Shown in pieces: positions 9,883 to 19,624 of a stretch of 64,000 bases of DNA; position 1 is the first letter of the stretch; each line of letters starts with the position of its first letter. The notes below the pieces were generated by a model, which was not told where the DNA came from, searched no databases, and worked only from the letters and a program-made list of their open reading frames with translations. The stretch spans positions 1 to 64,000 of the forward strand of contig JARBJD010000068.1 in the NCBI GenBank assembly GCA_033064195.1, given 5' to 3'. The translations under genes and the position numbers were made by a program. Source of the stretch: Blattamonas nauphoetae. Lineage: Eukaryota > Preaxostyla > Oxymonadida.

Positions 9883-10836
9883 ATGTCGAAGATACAATAC
9901 ATTCCCGCAAAGAGAAAAGCACCAGCGAAGAAACCAAAAATGAGATATGATCAGGGGGCTTTGGATGCAATGAAAAGAATCTATGCTGATGATGACATTC
10001 GCACTAAATTCAATTCTGCACTCAGTAGTGTTCCATCTGCTTTGGAATACATTGAAAGGACTGGACAAAATTGGACGGTTCAGATGGAAAAACATGGAAA
10101 AGTTCCTGATGTGATGGTCTACGACAAAGACAATGGAGATCTGGTTGCAGCGAATGGTTTCATGCTTGCATCATACAACAGTCGACCTGTCGTCGAGACA
10201 TACTATTCAATGAATCCAACACCAGATATGCGAAGACAAACTCCATACTCATCATTTCGTCAAGATCATGGAAGAAGAATCAAAGCTGCACACAACAACT
10301 TCCTCAAGACTGGAGAATACGCTTTGCCTGGAAGCTATCGTGAAGTCAACTACCAAGAAATGCAAGCACAACGATCACAACAACCTTATGCAATAATGAA
10401 GAAAGCTGTTGGTGAATTCATGACCAATGTTTTGAAGCTGTATCGAGCCAGTCGAGAACAACCTGCAGACACTGGGAAAGGAGTGTTGGACAATATGGTT
10501 TTCAATTCCATTCAGTCTAAAATTGCATCAAAGATGTGGGATCAATGGCTTGAAGATTATGTTGAAGGTTTCATCAGTTCAAATCCAGATCATCAGAGAA
10601 CGAAAGCAAGAAAAGCGTTTAAGGAACAGATTCATCCACAGTTTCTCGAAATCATCACAAAAACAGAAGATCTGCAAACTTTCCTTGGTCGTTATTCAGC
10701 AAACATCTCAACATTTGTGAACGAACAGACAACTGCAGCGTACCGAACAAGAACGGGAGATATCGGAAGATACCAAACAGGACATATGCCTGAATATTCT
10801 CGATTCGCACACTTGGAGAAAGATATGAGTGATTAA
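9883..10836 (+). CDS. Polinton virion-type protein with basic N-terminus (317 aa)
   Basis: Intact gene. The N-terminal 18 residues are strongly basic (IPAKRKAPAKKPKMRY), as in DNA-binding or capsid-associated proteins. The rest is mixed alpha/beta with an RQTPYSSFRQDHGRR patch near residue 125 and a helical C-terminal half. There is no signal peptide or membrane segment. It lies between the packaging ATPase and the small MAPG proteins and capsid candidate, so a structural or DNA-condensing role in the particle is likely by context. I do not recognise a named family; it could be a counterpart of one of the lineage-specific Polinton 'P' proteins. Confidence 0.7.
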   Translation: MSKIQYIPAKRKAPAKKPKMRYDQGALDAMKRIYADDDIRTKFNSALSSVPSALEYIERTGQNWTVQMEKHGKVPDVMVYDKDNGDLVAANGFMLASYNSRPVVETYYSMNPTPDMRRQTPYSSFRQDHGRRIKAAHNNFLKTGEYALPGSYREVNYQEMQAQRSQQPYAIMKKAVGEFMTNVLKLYRASREQPADTGKGVLDNMVFNSIQSKIASKMWDQWLEDYVEGFISSNPDHQRTKARKAFKEQIHPQFLEIITKTEDLQTFLGRYSANISTFVNEQTTAAYRTRTGDIGRYQTGHMPEYSRFAHLEKDMSD

Positions 10837-10850
10837 AAACATAAATATAT

Positions 10851-10872
10851 ATTTTTATTTTTATAGAAAGTG
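10851..10872 (+). promoter_or_regulatory. T-rich upstream motif
   Basis: ATTTTTATTTTTATAGAAAG before ATG at 10873; close match to the shared pattern. Confidence 0.55.
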
Positions 10873-11460
10873 ATGCAGCCAATTCTAAGTTGTCAATTTA
10901 CGAAACACACAAGTTCTTCTTCAGTTCCAACGTCAATCACCAACAATGTGATCATCGATAACAAAGGAGCATCTTCTGGAAGATCAAAACTCGAAGATCG
11001 AAATGAACAATGCGCGAATGTCGAACTAGACAATGTTCCAGGAACGTATGATCCACCACCACTTGAGATTTATCCATCAGCACCAATCCAAAGTCGTTCA
11101 ATCCCACTTCGTGAGTACACATCCAACATTGCAGCATTCAAAGATCAATTATTGCTTGTTTACAAGAATGCATTTGCTTGTGAAAAGAAACTACTGAATA
11201 ATCTCATTGAACCATCGAAGAAACTGATCACAAACCAAAGTGATTTATGTGCACTGATTGCGACACTCACTGGAATCAATGATGTGGTGATCGAACTGGA
11301 TGATTTGTCTGACAAGTGTCTATGTCTGAATAAACTACCAATCTTTCGAACAATTTTCAAGATTCTTGTTGGTGGAAAAGATATGAGCATTGCCTTCAAC
11401 GAAGCATACAACACTATACTCAATTATGGAATTTCATTGACAAAGGCAATTCCTCGTTAG
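10873..11460 (+). CDS. Helical Polinton protein of unknown function (195 aa)
   Basis: Intact frame. The first ~70 residues are polar and low in structure, followed by a proline-rich linker (DPPPLEIYPSAPIQSRSIPL, residues ~59-78). The remaining ~110 residues are helical with several cysteines and leucines (LLNNLIEP, LCALIATLTGI). Not recognised. It sits in the virion-gene block with its own T-rich motif and is followed at once by the small MAPG proteins. A minor structural protein is the contextual guess; no jelly-roll pattern is obvious, so I do not call it a penton. Confidence 0.65.
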   Translation: MQPILSCQFTKHTSSSSVPTSITNNVIIDNKGASSGRSKLEDRNEQCANVELDNVPGTYDPPPLEIYPSAPIQSRSIPLREYTSNIAAFKDQLLLVYKNAFACEKKLLNNLIEPSKKLITNQSDLCALIATLTGINDVVIELDDLSDKCLCLNKLPIFRTIFKILVGGKDMSIAFNEAYNTILNYGISLTKAIPR

Positions 11461-11477
11461 AAAAATTAATGAATTGT

Positions 11478-11496
11478 ATTTTTTATTTTTACATAA
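11478..11496 (+). promoter_or_regulatory. T-rich upstream motif
   Basis: ATTTTTTATTTTTACATAA touching ATG at 11497. Nearly identical to the motif at 11825, including ACATAAATGGCACC across the start. Confidence 0.65.
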
Positions 11497-11808
11497 ATGG
11501 CACCAGGAAGTTTCAACAAACTCAAAAATATCGGCAAACAGTTCTTTCAATTCATCAAACCGCTTGCTCCATCACTGCTTCAGGTTGGAGGTGGCTTGCT
11601 CTCACAGACAAACAACAAGTTTGGACAAACAGCAGGAGGAATCCTCAGTGGCTTAGGCGGAATGATGGATGTGTACCAGCAAAACAAAGCAATCAATCGA
11701 GCACCACAACAACAGATGATAGATTATGAACCTCCACGAAATGGACGGTATTCAAACGATGACATGCCTCAATCGTCAAATTCCAAAATTCAATTCAAAG
11801 GATTATAA
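11497..11808 (+). CDS. Small hydrophobic/glycine-rich virion-type protein, MAPG family copy 1 (103 aa)
   Basis: Starts MAPGSFNKLKNIGKQFFQF. An N-terminal amphipathic helix (K/F pattern) is followed by a glycine-rich hydrophobic stretch (LLQVGGGLLSQ, AGGILSGLGGMM, residues ~24-58) and a polar tail. The layout resembles membrane-active minor capsid proteins of adenovirus-like particles (pVI or pX type), which are small, amphipathic and glycine-rich. That likeness is structural analogy, not a sequence match. Its neighbour at 11843 has the same start and layout, so the two look like ancient duplicates. Confidence 0.7.
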   Translation: MAPGSFNKLKNIGKQFFQFIKPLAPSLLQVGGGLLSQTNNKFGQTAGGILSGLGGMMDVYQQNKAINRAPQQQMIDYEPPRNGRYSNDDMPQSSNSKIQFKGL

Positions 11809-11824
11809 TTTGTTTGTGTTCAAG

Positions 11825-11842
11825 TTTTTTATTTTTACATAA
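11825..11842 (+). promoter_or_regulatory. T-rich upstream motif
   Basis: TTTTTTATTTTTACATAA touching ATG at 11843; best-conserved pair with 11478. Confidence 0.65.
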
Positions 11843-12145
11843 ATGGCACCAGGTTGGTTATCAAAATTAGCAGCAGTTGGCAAAAACATACTCAGAGTTG
11901 GAGCTCCATTTCTGAATCTCATTCCCTTCGTTGGACCACTTATTTCGAAGGTTGCACAGACAGGTGTTGAGATGATTCCAGATGTGAAATCGGATCAGCA
12001 AATCAACGCAGAAAAGATGGCACAATATGAGCAAGCAATGAATGAAGGAAACACTGCAGTTGTTAACAAGCTCAGAGGAGAAATACTGAGACTGGAAGAA
12101 AAGCTGAAGCCGAAAGCAAAGAAGAAGAAACTGAAAAAGAAATAA
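11843..12145 (+). CDS. Small hydrophobic/basic virion-type protein, MAPG family copy 2 (100 aa)
   Basis: Starts MAPGWLSKLAAVGKNILRVG. A hydrophobic glycine/proline stretch (GAPFLNLIPFVGPLISKV, residues ~20-37) is followed by an acidic/helical part and a very basic C-terminus (KPKAKKKKLKKK). Hydrophobic head plus lysine-rich tail fits a protein that touches both membrane and DNA. Same start and spacing as the preceding gene. Context: just before the capsid candidate. Role in entry or DNA packing is inference. Confidence 0.7.
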   Translation: MAPGWLSKLAAVGKNILRVGAPFLNLIPFVGPLISKVAQTGVEMIPDVKSDQQINAEKMAQYEQAMNEGNTAVVNKLRGEILRLEEKLKPKAKKKKLKKK

Positions 12146-12153
12146 GCAATATT

Positions 12154-12173
12154 GTTTTTTTATTTTTGATAAA
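12154..12173 (+). promoter_or_regulatory. T-rich upstream motif of the capsid gene
   Basis: GTTTTTTTATTTTTGATAAA touching ATG at 12174. Confidence 0.6.
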
Positions 12174-13979
12174 ATGAACTCGCATATAACACATCTGACA
12201 AACAAAAGAACAGGAGCATCATCATTGACTGGAAATACAACAGGATCAATCAAGTACACTTGTGATGATATTGGTCAAATACAGCAGCAACTCATGTCTG
12301 AGCATCACATTAATTATCTTCTGAATGATGGAGCACACAGTACTTCCATTCAGGAATTAAAACCATCCGAGAATTCACGATTCTACAAAGGACAGGAAAT
12401 AATCATTCCGTTGACTGGGAATCAAGACATTTGTCAAATCGATGATTCCTTCATTACGTTCACAATGACAGCAAGGCTTAAAGTGAATAATTGGAAGACA
12501 AATTCCAGTAAAAATGGATCGTACATGAATGAGAGGATATTCATATTCGTTGGACTCAAACATTCGGCATCAATCTTTCGTGACCTTACTGTTCTTCACA
12601 ACAATCAGAGAATCATCAGCACAACAACTAATGACGTGTCAATGGAGTCTCACATCTACAATATGATCAAGCCAAAGAGTCAATTGGAGAATCGTAAACA
12701 TTGTCACACACCTTGGCAGAATGCATGGAATCATGACGAATCTGTTGCTGGTGTTTATATTCCACTTTCTGATTTCACAACAACTTCTGGAACTGGAGTA
12801 TTCAAAGACAGTATTGATGTACCTATTCGTGTGTCAATCAATCTTGAAGATCTTCTCATCTTCTCTGGAATGACTGACTATCCTGCGTGTCTCTTTGGAG
12901 ATTTGAAACTGAGCGTTCACATCAATGAAGATGCATTTGTGTGTTGTCCAGTTAATCCTGAACTCACTCTGAAGAACACACTTTCATTAATCGTTACTGG
13001 GACTGCTGCAGCGCCTAAGATAAAAGCATCAATTGCCGATTGTATTCAGCATCGTCCCTATTTCTTAAACAATCTCGTAACCTCATGCACAAAGAACTTC
13101 GTTCAAATTGGTCAATCATTTCTGCAACCATCAGTTACGAAAGACATTGTGTATTCATCAGCTGGTACAGTTACGACAGAACCAGAATATGTGGATCAGT
13201 ACATCTCATTAAACATCACCGAGTATCAAATTGATGATGTGTATTGCATGAGCTCTGGATACAATATGAAAGAAATTGCGAAAGAGAATCTGAAGCAGAT
13301 GTACACAAATCGTCCTGGAACAATTCCAGCAGAAAAGATATCGTTCTATCCATTTCAGAAGACACCAACTGAAACAGGCATTAATTGCACTCAACAAATG
13401 GTGGTTGTGAATGCCAAGGATATAATGCTCCTCTTCCGTCACTACGACAATGAAGTCACTTGTTTCCACAATCCAATGCAAAAGGATATCCAAGTGAATC
13501 CACTCGACAAATACTATCCAGATCAACCGACAACAACAATTGGAGCTCGCTTCTATCAATTTGCATTAACGACTCTTAATCTCGATTCCTATCTAGCTGT
13601 TCCTGACGACTTGGAGCGATCACTGACAGATTCTCTCGTTGAAGAGAAACTCACTGGTGATCAGAATTATCCCAATGAGACAATGACAAGAGTTCGACCG
13701 ATTCATGACAACACTGACTTCCTTATGTGCTTTTCAACACAGAGAAGTGGGTGTCCAACGAACTGTAATGATTCCATCAGTTCCAAAGGAAACGTTCCTG
13801 TCACTTTAAGATCATATCCCATTTGGGTCGTTCCCACTCAGAATCAACACCCCTTTTTTATTCTTTCAAATAGGTTCATTTTTCAAAATCAACATAAAAA
13901 TTGGGGCAAAACCTTATTTGAGTTGTATTTCTCTGATTGTTCAGAAAAGTGCGGCAATGGGTTGATCACACCGATCTGA
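12174..13979 (+). CDS. Major capsid protein candidate of the Polinton (double jelly-roll type)
   Basis: 601-aa frame, the size expected of Polinton major capsid proteins. It is rich in beta-type sequence, with N-terminal QEIIIPLTGNQDICQIDDSF and repeated strand-like segments; there is no signal peptide or membrane helix. Position after the MAPG proteins, and size, make it the best capsid candidate; the double jelly-roll assignment is inferred, not proven from motifs. The last ~26 codons lie inside the inserted 5.2-kb block that starts at 13901, so the present C-terminus is not entirely the element's own. No other frame of the element is long enough to be the capsid. Confidence 0.75.
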   Translation: MNSHITHLTNKRTGASSLTGNTTGSIKYTCDDIGQIQQQLMSEHHINYLLNDGAHSTSIQELKPSENSRFYKGQEIIIPLTGNQDICQIDDSFITFTMTARLKVNNWKTNSSKNGSYMNERIFIFVGLKHSASIFRDLTVLHNNQRIISTTTNDVSMESHIYNMIKPKSQLENRKHCHTPWQNAWNHDESVAGVYIPLSDFTTTSGTGVFKDSIDVPIRVSINLEDLLIFSGMTDYPACLFGDLKLSVHINEDAFVCCPVNPELTLKNTLSLIVTGTAAAPKIKASIADCIQHRPYFLNNLVTSCTKNFVQIGQSFLQPSVTKDIVYSSAGTVTTEPEYVDQYISLNITEYQIDDVYCMSSGYNMKEIAKENLKQMYTNRPGTIPAEKISFYPFQKTPTETGINCTQQMVVVNAKDIMLLFRHYDNEVTCFHNPMQKDIQVNPLDKYYPDQPTTTIGARFYQFALTTLNLDSYLAVPDDLERSLTDSLVEEKLTGDQNYPNETMTRVRPIHDNTDFLMCFSTQRSGCPTNCNDSISSKGNVPVTLRSYPIWVVPTQNQHPFFILSNRFIFQNQHKNWGKTLFELYFSDCSEKCGNGLITPI

Positions 13980-14354
13980 CTGATTTCACGAGTTTAGGAA
14001 ACAATGGCGACAATAAAGCATAGAAAACATAGTACGAACAGAAAAGGAAGAGATGCCGAGGGTTCAACGATGAGAGTTTCGTGAACAGAAGATGCGAACG
14101 TGTTCAGCAAGTAGACTGACACAAGTCGAGGATAAATTGGAGATTGAAGTGGCAACTATTTCGGAGAAAGAACAAAAAGATGATTGGAAAAGGAAAGAAG
14201 AAGAGCGAACATGAAAGAGGAGTGAAGAATCACTTCCTCATCAAATGCCATCTGCATCCGATTCAGGCTCCCAAAAGATCTTCCCGAACAACTTGTGAGA
14301 ATCGAGTTTGTGATGGAGATGGTGCTGGTTGTGGCTCAGACCACAATCCCTCCA
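13980..14354. other. Non-coding stretch inside the inserted block
   Basis: Between the capsid frame and the tail of the surface-protein pseudogene. Purine-rich on the plus strand (many GAAGAAA and GAGGA runs). I see no gene, no repeat shared with elsewhere in the window and no hairpin of note. Confidence 0.4.
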
Positions 14355-17300
14355 CTATCCAACACAATCCGCTTTCCTGTTTCTTTCACACTTCCATTTC
14401 AAAACACCAATGTCTGGCATGAAAGTTGAAGGAGACCACATCTGTGTCATCTTTCGTTGCTTGGAGGGTTGGTTTGAGTGCAAAAAGAGTGGTTGGATCG
14501 ACGATGGAGGGACAGAGTCGAGGAGAGGCGTTTCACTTCCATCCCCGTTTTCCACCTCCTCCAACTTCTTCTTCTTCTTCTTTATCTCCTTGTGTGGTCG
14601 ACTGAGTTCCTCCGCTTGTGTTTCAGCGGGTTGCTCGAGTTCAGGCTCCTGGACAATCGCAGAATTCAGAGTAGGAGCTTCGTCTTCCTTCAGTTCGACG
14701 ATGGTCTGTGGAGGCTCAGTGAGTGTCACGTCAACCTGTCCTGGGAGAGAGATGTAGTCTCCTGCGAACATGCTCGGGGATTCTTTGCATCCTTCGTCCT
14801 CTGCCACTTTGAACGGCTCTTCTGTGTCGGCCATCTCGCTGGAGTTTGGTCCTTCTTCCTGCTGCTCCTCTTCTTCTTCCTCCTCTTTCTTGTCTTTCCG
14901 ACGGAAGACATAGATGATGATGATCAGGAACAGTAGAATGCACGCAAGTGCAACCACTCCGATCCCAACTGAGAGGCCGATCATTGCTGCCTTCTGTTTT
15001 TTAGCAGCAGCGGACGGATCTGTCGGCGATGAAGGGTCATCAGGATCGGTTGGGTCTTCAGGACTAGTTGGATCTGTCGGTTCAGTTATATCTGTCGGGC
15101 TAGCCGGGTCGGATGGATCGAGCGGAGGGACGGTGCTGGTTGGGAGCCCGCCGAGATCGAACAGAGGGAGCGACGATGAGTATTCCATCCAGAATCCCCA
15201 TCCGAACTTCACCGAAACCGTGTCTGCGTTGCGTGAATGCGTGGACGGGCTGAGTGCAGACATGTCGTCATTCGATATTTGGACGATGATGAGAGTGTTG
15301 TTGTGGAATGCCACGTCCGACGGGACATCTGTTGTCTCGAACAGCACTGCTGTTGCTGTCTCGCATGGGATGAGCTGCGACCCAGTCACGTATGCCACGT
15401 ACTCCGTCTGGTCTTCGGAAAGGACGGTCTGGACATTCTTCGTTTGGGAGTTGTAGAAGTGGGATTCCGACTGAGCAGGGGTGATGGTGACAGTTGCGCT
15501 GGTGTCCACTTGTCTGACCCCAGCATCTTGTTCTGTTTGACCATCGAAAGTACAGCTGGTGATGGTGAGCTCGCTTTAGGAACCCACCACAAAGTAGACA
15601 CGGAGAGATGGGAACTCCTTCAACGAGACTGGGACGATTCCTTCGAACGTGGAGTTTTTGGCAGAGGCTTTGGTTTCGACGAGGTGGACTGATTCTGTGG
15701 AGCGGAATTTAACCTCAAATCCCACAGAAAAGGCGTTGTTGGTGGAAAGCTCCGAGTCGAACCTGTTCCCACAGATGGTGAGAGTCTTGCTGTTGATTTC
15801 GGTTAGATTGGTGACGGGCACTTTGTCGACGATAGTCACAATGAATTCGTCGTCGAGCTTGAAGTTGTCGAGAACGTAGTGAGGATCGGTAAAAGAGGAG
15901 CTGTCCACTACGCTTATGGAAAAAGTCTTCAACAGCACCGCCGCAATCTGCTGTATTCTCCACGAAAAGGCAGATCGAACCTGACGGATCCAAAAGAAGA
16001 GTCCCGCCTTCTGAGTTGAACACATGCTCTCCTTGTGGGAGAACGAGGGTTGATGCAGTAAAAATCAATTGTGAAGTTCTATCAATGCTTGCAATCAAGC
16101 CAGTTGACGGAATGTAGATTCCGGACAGGGCCGAAACAGAGCTGTTTGATAGAATGAACATCGACGAGAGGAACAGTGCATTTCACTTCCCAGTTGTTGA
16201 AGTGCATGTGGTATTGCATGACGTGACCACTACTCCACTCAGTCGACACGAGTATGTCCGACTCCTTAGCTGGAGTGTTGGATGGAATCCCCCATTGAAT
16301 ACGACAGTATGAACGTCGCTGTTTTTGTGCTGCTCGTCAGATCAACGACGATCACTCCTCCATTCCAGCCTGATCAACTTACTGTCTCAAAATAGAATGC
16401 TAAGTTCGTGTTCTGTCCAGTGAAGCCGAGAGACTTGAGTGTGAGAGTGCCAGATGGAATATCGAATGCACCATTCGTATGAGTGTGTGTGGCTGCTTTC
16501 GTTGTTGGGAGGGGTGCTGGCTTGAGAATCGTCAGTGCGGATGAGCTGGTGATAGTGGAGAGAGTGATGGGAGTTGTTGTGGTGAATGAGCCGATGTGAA
16601 GGTCACTCCTGTCGGTGACAGTGTCTCACCCGTGAGGAGATTAGCTTGGACCGCTGCCCCTTCGTCGGAGGTAGTGATCGAGTTGAATGTGCATGAGTTC
16701 AGACTTAGTGAACCTCCTGTCTGTATCAGCATGCTGTGAGCAAAGCGAGCAGCGAGGACACCTCCATCCAGAACGACATTGGTTTGTTTTGCTGTTCCGC
16801 CAGACACAATTGCGAAGGGTGTGATCATTGTGTCACTTTCCAACAGCGGAGAAGAGATTGTGGCTTGTGTGACGATGAGATTGTTGGCAGGAACGGTGAA
16901 GAGCGCGGTGACGATGAGGATGTGTCGGAAAGGGCTGTTGTCGTAGCTGAGGTTGAAGCGGCAAACACGACGTTCCTGTGAAGGAGAAATCGATGTTGGA
17001 CGAGAACGGGTTTGAGCCGAGAGTACGTTGAAAGTGATCGAGCCAACGTTGACCTGTGCCGTTGTTGCGGCGTTCAGCTGGATTGAAAGAAGATGGGTGG
17101 AGAGTGATCCAGTGTACTTACAGGTTGGGACACTGATGTAACTGATGTTGACGGACGACAGCGACAACAAGGATAATGAGTTCGCTGTGACTGTCCCTCC
17201 CGACACAACTGAGAGGAGGGTCGGCGCAGTGAGGAGGGACGAGTCGGAGAAGGCGACGTTGGTGATGGTAAGTGAGTCTGTGACCTTCACAGAGAGGAGA

Positions 17301-18100
17301 GGGTTCTACGAGCCAGCATCGTCGGAGACGTTGAATGTGATGTTTGTCATGCTCAGTGTCTTCGTGGTGGAGATTGAGCTTGCTGTTGTGATAGTGAGTG
17401 GGGCAGTTATGGATGCTGACTTTGGCTGGAGAGTTGTACCGACGCGTACACATTCCCGTACAGAACCCCCATTGCCACAACACACACATGATACCCTGCA
17501 ATGTAAACCCCACTGTATGCTCCCTCTCGCGAGAAGCAGACGAATCGAGCGTTGACTGTCGGATCGTTTGCCTATCCAGCGATGAACGATGCTGGTGTCA
17601 GGTTAGAATCGACATCGGTGCCGTTGATGTAGATGCCTTGTCCCACAGAGGCAGTGTCCTGCTCCACCTTCTGTGAAGAGGTGGAGATGGTGAATGAAGG
17701 AGGGGGTTGGAAGATGGCGTGGATGGCTGCTCCTATGCCCAAGTTGGATGCGATAGAAGAGAAATTGCAGGATGAGATTTCCATCGAGCCTACTGTCATC
17801 ACAATCAGTCATCCTTTATGTTCGCTGCCAGTTCCTTTCAGTCATCTCAATCAGGTTCCATTGATCAGTGTCCGTCGCAGTGAGTTCCAGTGGAAAATTT
17901 GTTGGAGAGAATGTGTTCGTCGTCACTTTCACATTTGTTGTGTTGTGGTAGCTGGGCCTGACGAACACCAATTGGGTTCCTGAAGTATCGGGAACATATA
18001 TGCCGTCTCAGTGAAGTGCAACTGACCGATTGTTGACAAGAAGACATTTTTCAGCGTCTGATGACATCGTGTTGAACGGCCCAGCTTCAATGATCACTTT
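14355..18100 (-). pseudogene. Decayed host beta-helix surface-protein gene, C-terminal part with membrane anchor
   Basis: A minus-strand host gene remnant carried into the Polinton. Pieces in different frames cover ~17800-15576 with beta-helix style text (SLTITNVAFSDSSLLTAP, VNVGSITFN), so it has several frameshifts and stops and no 5' end. The final piece, 15509-14355, is open for 384 codons: an extracellular part, a spacer of repeated D-P-[ST] units (PTDPTSPEDPTDPDDPSSPT), one clear transmembrane helix (GLSVGIGVVALACILLFLI), an FRRKDKK stop-transfer and an acidic cytoplasmic tail with a K-rich patch. This anchors the protein in the plasma membrane with the helix outside. It is the same broad class as the 52457-59820 locus, which lacks this anchor. 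Confidence 0.75.
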
Positions 18101-19130
18101 TCTGTTGATCCGTCAGTCTTTGGGACGAATGATCAGTATTCCCCTTCTAGCCTGAAATTTCAGCTGTCATCTGTTTCTCCTTCATTCCAGACCATTTCTC
18201 CTTCTCTTCCCCTTTGCGAATTGGGTCTTCCATTTGCCTTTCTGTTATGTTTCCTATCCAGTCGTCGCGATCCATTGTCGTTGTCATTACTGCGTCATTT
18301 TCTCGTATGAATCCATTTTTCAATGTTCATTGCGTTCTTTCTGGTCATTCGAGTGCTTAATTGTGTTTTTTTTCCTCCAGATCTTCTGACTCGGCTTCCA
18401 GCATTCTACCAGCAACATCTTGCCCCAGAAGAGATGGATTCTATAGTCAGAGTCCAATTGTTATGAAAAATTGGATCTGTTATTCTCCTTGTTTTCATAA
18501 CAGTGTGAGATCATGTCGATCGATTTCTGGTCCATTCTCCTAAAGCTCAAATCGAACAAAGTGTAATCAATTCTGTTTGTTCAATGTCACTTAAGATCAT
18601 AAAAAGTTGCTGAGATGGGAAAGCAAAATTGAAATCATAGGATAGAGAGAAAATGGGAACCAGAAGATGTGAGTCTGCAAAACAATATAAAAGAAGAGAT
18701 ATACATTGTTTCTTTGCAAGTAGAACGGAAACACCAAACGGAGGGGAGAGTTGAGACATTGCAAAGTGTAGAATGGAGGATCTTGTCCTGAATGCGAGAG
18801 TGGTTCCCTTGTTGACAATGATCGAGACTTCTGATTGATGGACATATGTCCAGAAGAGGCTGACAATGAATTTGAAAGATAGATTGACTATAAATCCGAT
18901 AAGATCAAACAGATTGGAGTATTTCACAGATGATCGTGAGAAGTTGGTATGACAACCTGAAAAGAGGGATGGTTCGATGAGGTCGAGTATCTGTGGAATA
19001 AACGACGGAAATATGTCACGATAGCCGAATTAGAACAGTCAGAAGACACAAAAACTGACATTGAGGGAAAGTAGGGTCAAAAATATAAAAGATGGGGCAG
19101 ATCAACGTAAAATGTGATCTGAAGAAGAGC
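18101..19130. other. Stretch of the inserted block without a recognised gene
   Basis: About 1 kb between the surface-protein remnant and the right inverted repeat. The longest frame (minus, 18547-18927) is hydrophobic and aromatic but has no start context and resembles nothing I know; I do not call it a gene. No tandem repeats seen. Confidence 0.4.
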
Positions 19131-19178
19131 TAAGGTTTTGCCCCAAAAAAATGTTTGATCTGAATAAAAGAAATGGTT

Positions 19179-19586
19179 TTAAACAATAAAATGGAGATGT
19201 TCATTCTGTACTAAACTAGCTGAAATACCAGACTTAAATGTTGAAGCCGGATATGTTCCAGGATACTTCGGAAGTGATCCCTCTGATATATTCCACTTCG
19301 CTCCATTCACATTGATCAATCCTCCAATTTCTGGTGTTGCAATACCAGCTGAACAAGTGATTGATCCATTTGTTGAAACGACGTTTTGGATTGAGGATAT
19401 CGCAGTCTTGTGTGCTTCAGTTGTCTTCTTAAGTGTGTTGACTTCTTCCTGATTCGTTTCGAATTCCGTCTGTAGTGAGTGAATGACTGCTGCATTCTCA
19501 GCGATCGTCGAAAGATTATGATCAATCATTTTCTCAATCATTTGTGAATTGTATTTTTGTCGATTCATTTTTGGTTGCTCTTTCAT
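19179..19586 (-). CDS. Polinton coiled-coil/fibre-like protein (135 aa)
   Basis: Starts MKEQPKMNRQKYNSQMIEK after a T-rich motif. Residues ~10-75 form a heptad coiled coil (HSLQTEFETNQEEVNTLKK); then a short beta-type head with glycine and serine (GSITCSAGIATPEIGGLI). Coiled-coil stalk plus compact beta head is the layout of trimeric fibre or attachment proteins, so an attachment role is a fair structural inference. It faces the capsid gene tail-to-tail, with the 5.2-kb inserted block between them; its 3' end lies close to that block and may not be original. Confidence 0.6.
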   Translation of the reverse strand: MKEQPKMNRQKYNSQMIEKMIDHNLSTIAENAAVIHSLQTEFETNQEEVNTLKKTTEAHKTAISSIQNVVSTNGSITCSAGIATPEIGGLINVNGAKWNISEGSLPKYPGTYPASTFKSGISASLVQNEHLHFIV

Positions 19587-19609
19587 TGAAATTAAAAAAT
19601 ACAAAAATC
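19587..19609 (-). promoter_or_regulatory. T-rich upstream motif of the fibre-like gene
   Basis: On the minus strand, GATTTTTGTATTTTTTAATT precedes ATG at 19586 by a few bases; a member of the shared motif class that decides the start. Confidence 0.5.
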
Positions 19610-19624
19610 GCCGTTGAGTAGCTC

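Larger units (their letters stand above)
13901..19146. mobile_element. 5.2-kb block with perfect 16-bp terminal inverted repeats, inserted in the Polinton
   Basis: TTGGGGCAAAACCTTA at 13901-13916 is matched exactly in reverse complement at 19131-19146. The flanks are runs of A (AAAAA before, AAAA after), so a short A-rich target duplication is possible but cannot be told from chance. The inside is unlike the Polinton: higher G+C, a decayed host surface-protein gene on the minus strand, and none of the T-rich gene motifs. No transposase is visible. Read as a non-autonomous element that picked up a host gene fragment, or as host DNA joined by repair; the exact repeat favours the former. Confidence 0.6.

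Noticed and set aside
14329-15692. Plus-strand frames opposite the membrane-anchored tail
   Set aside because: They are shadows of the minus-strand frame, which has a coherent spacer, transmembrane helix and acidic tail.
18361-19130. Small hydrophobic frames near the right end of the inserted block
   Set aside because: Short, without start context or family resemblance; base composition is intergenic.
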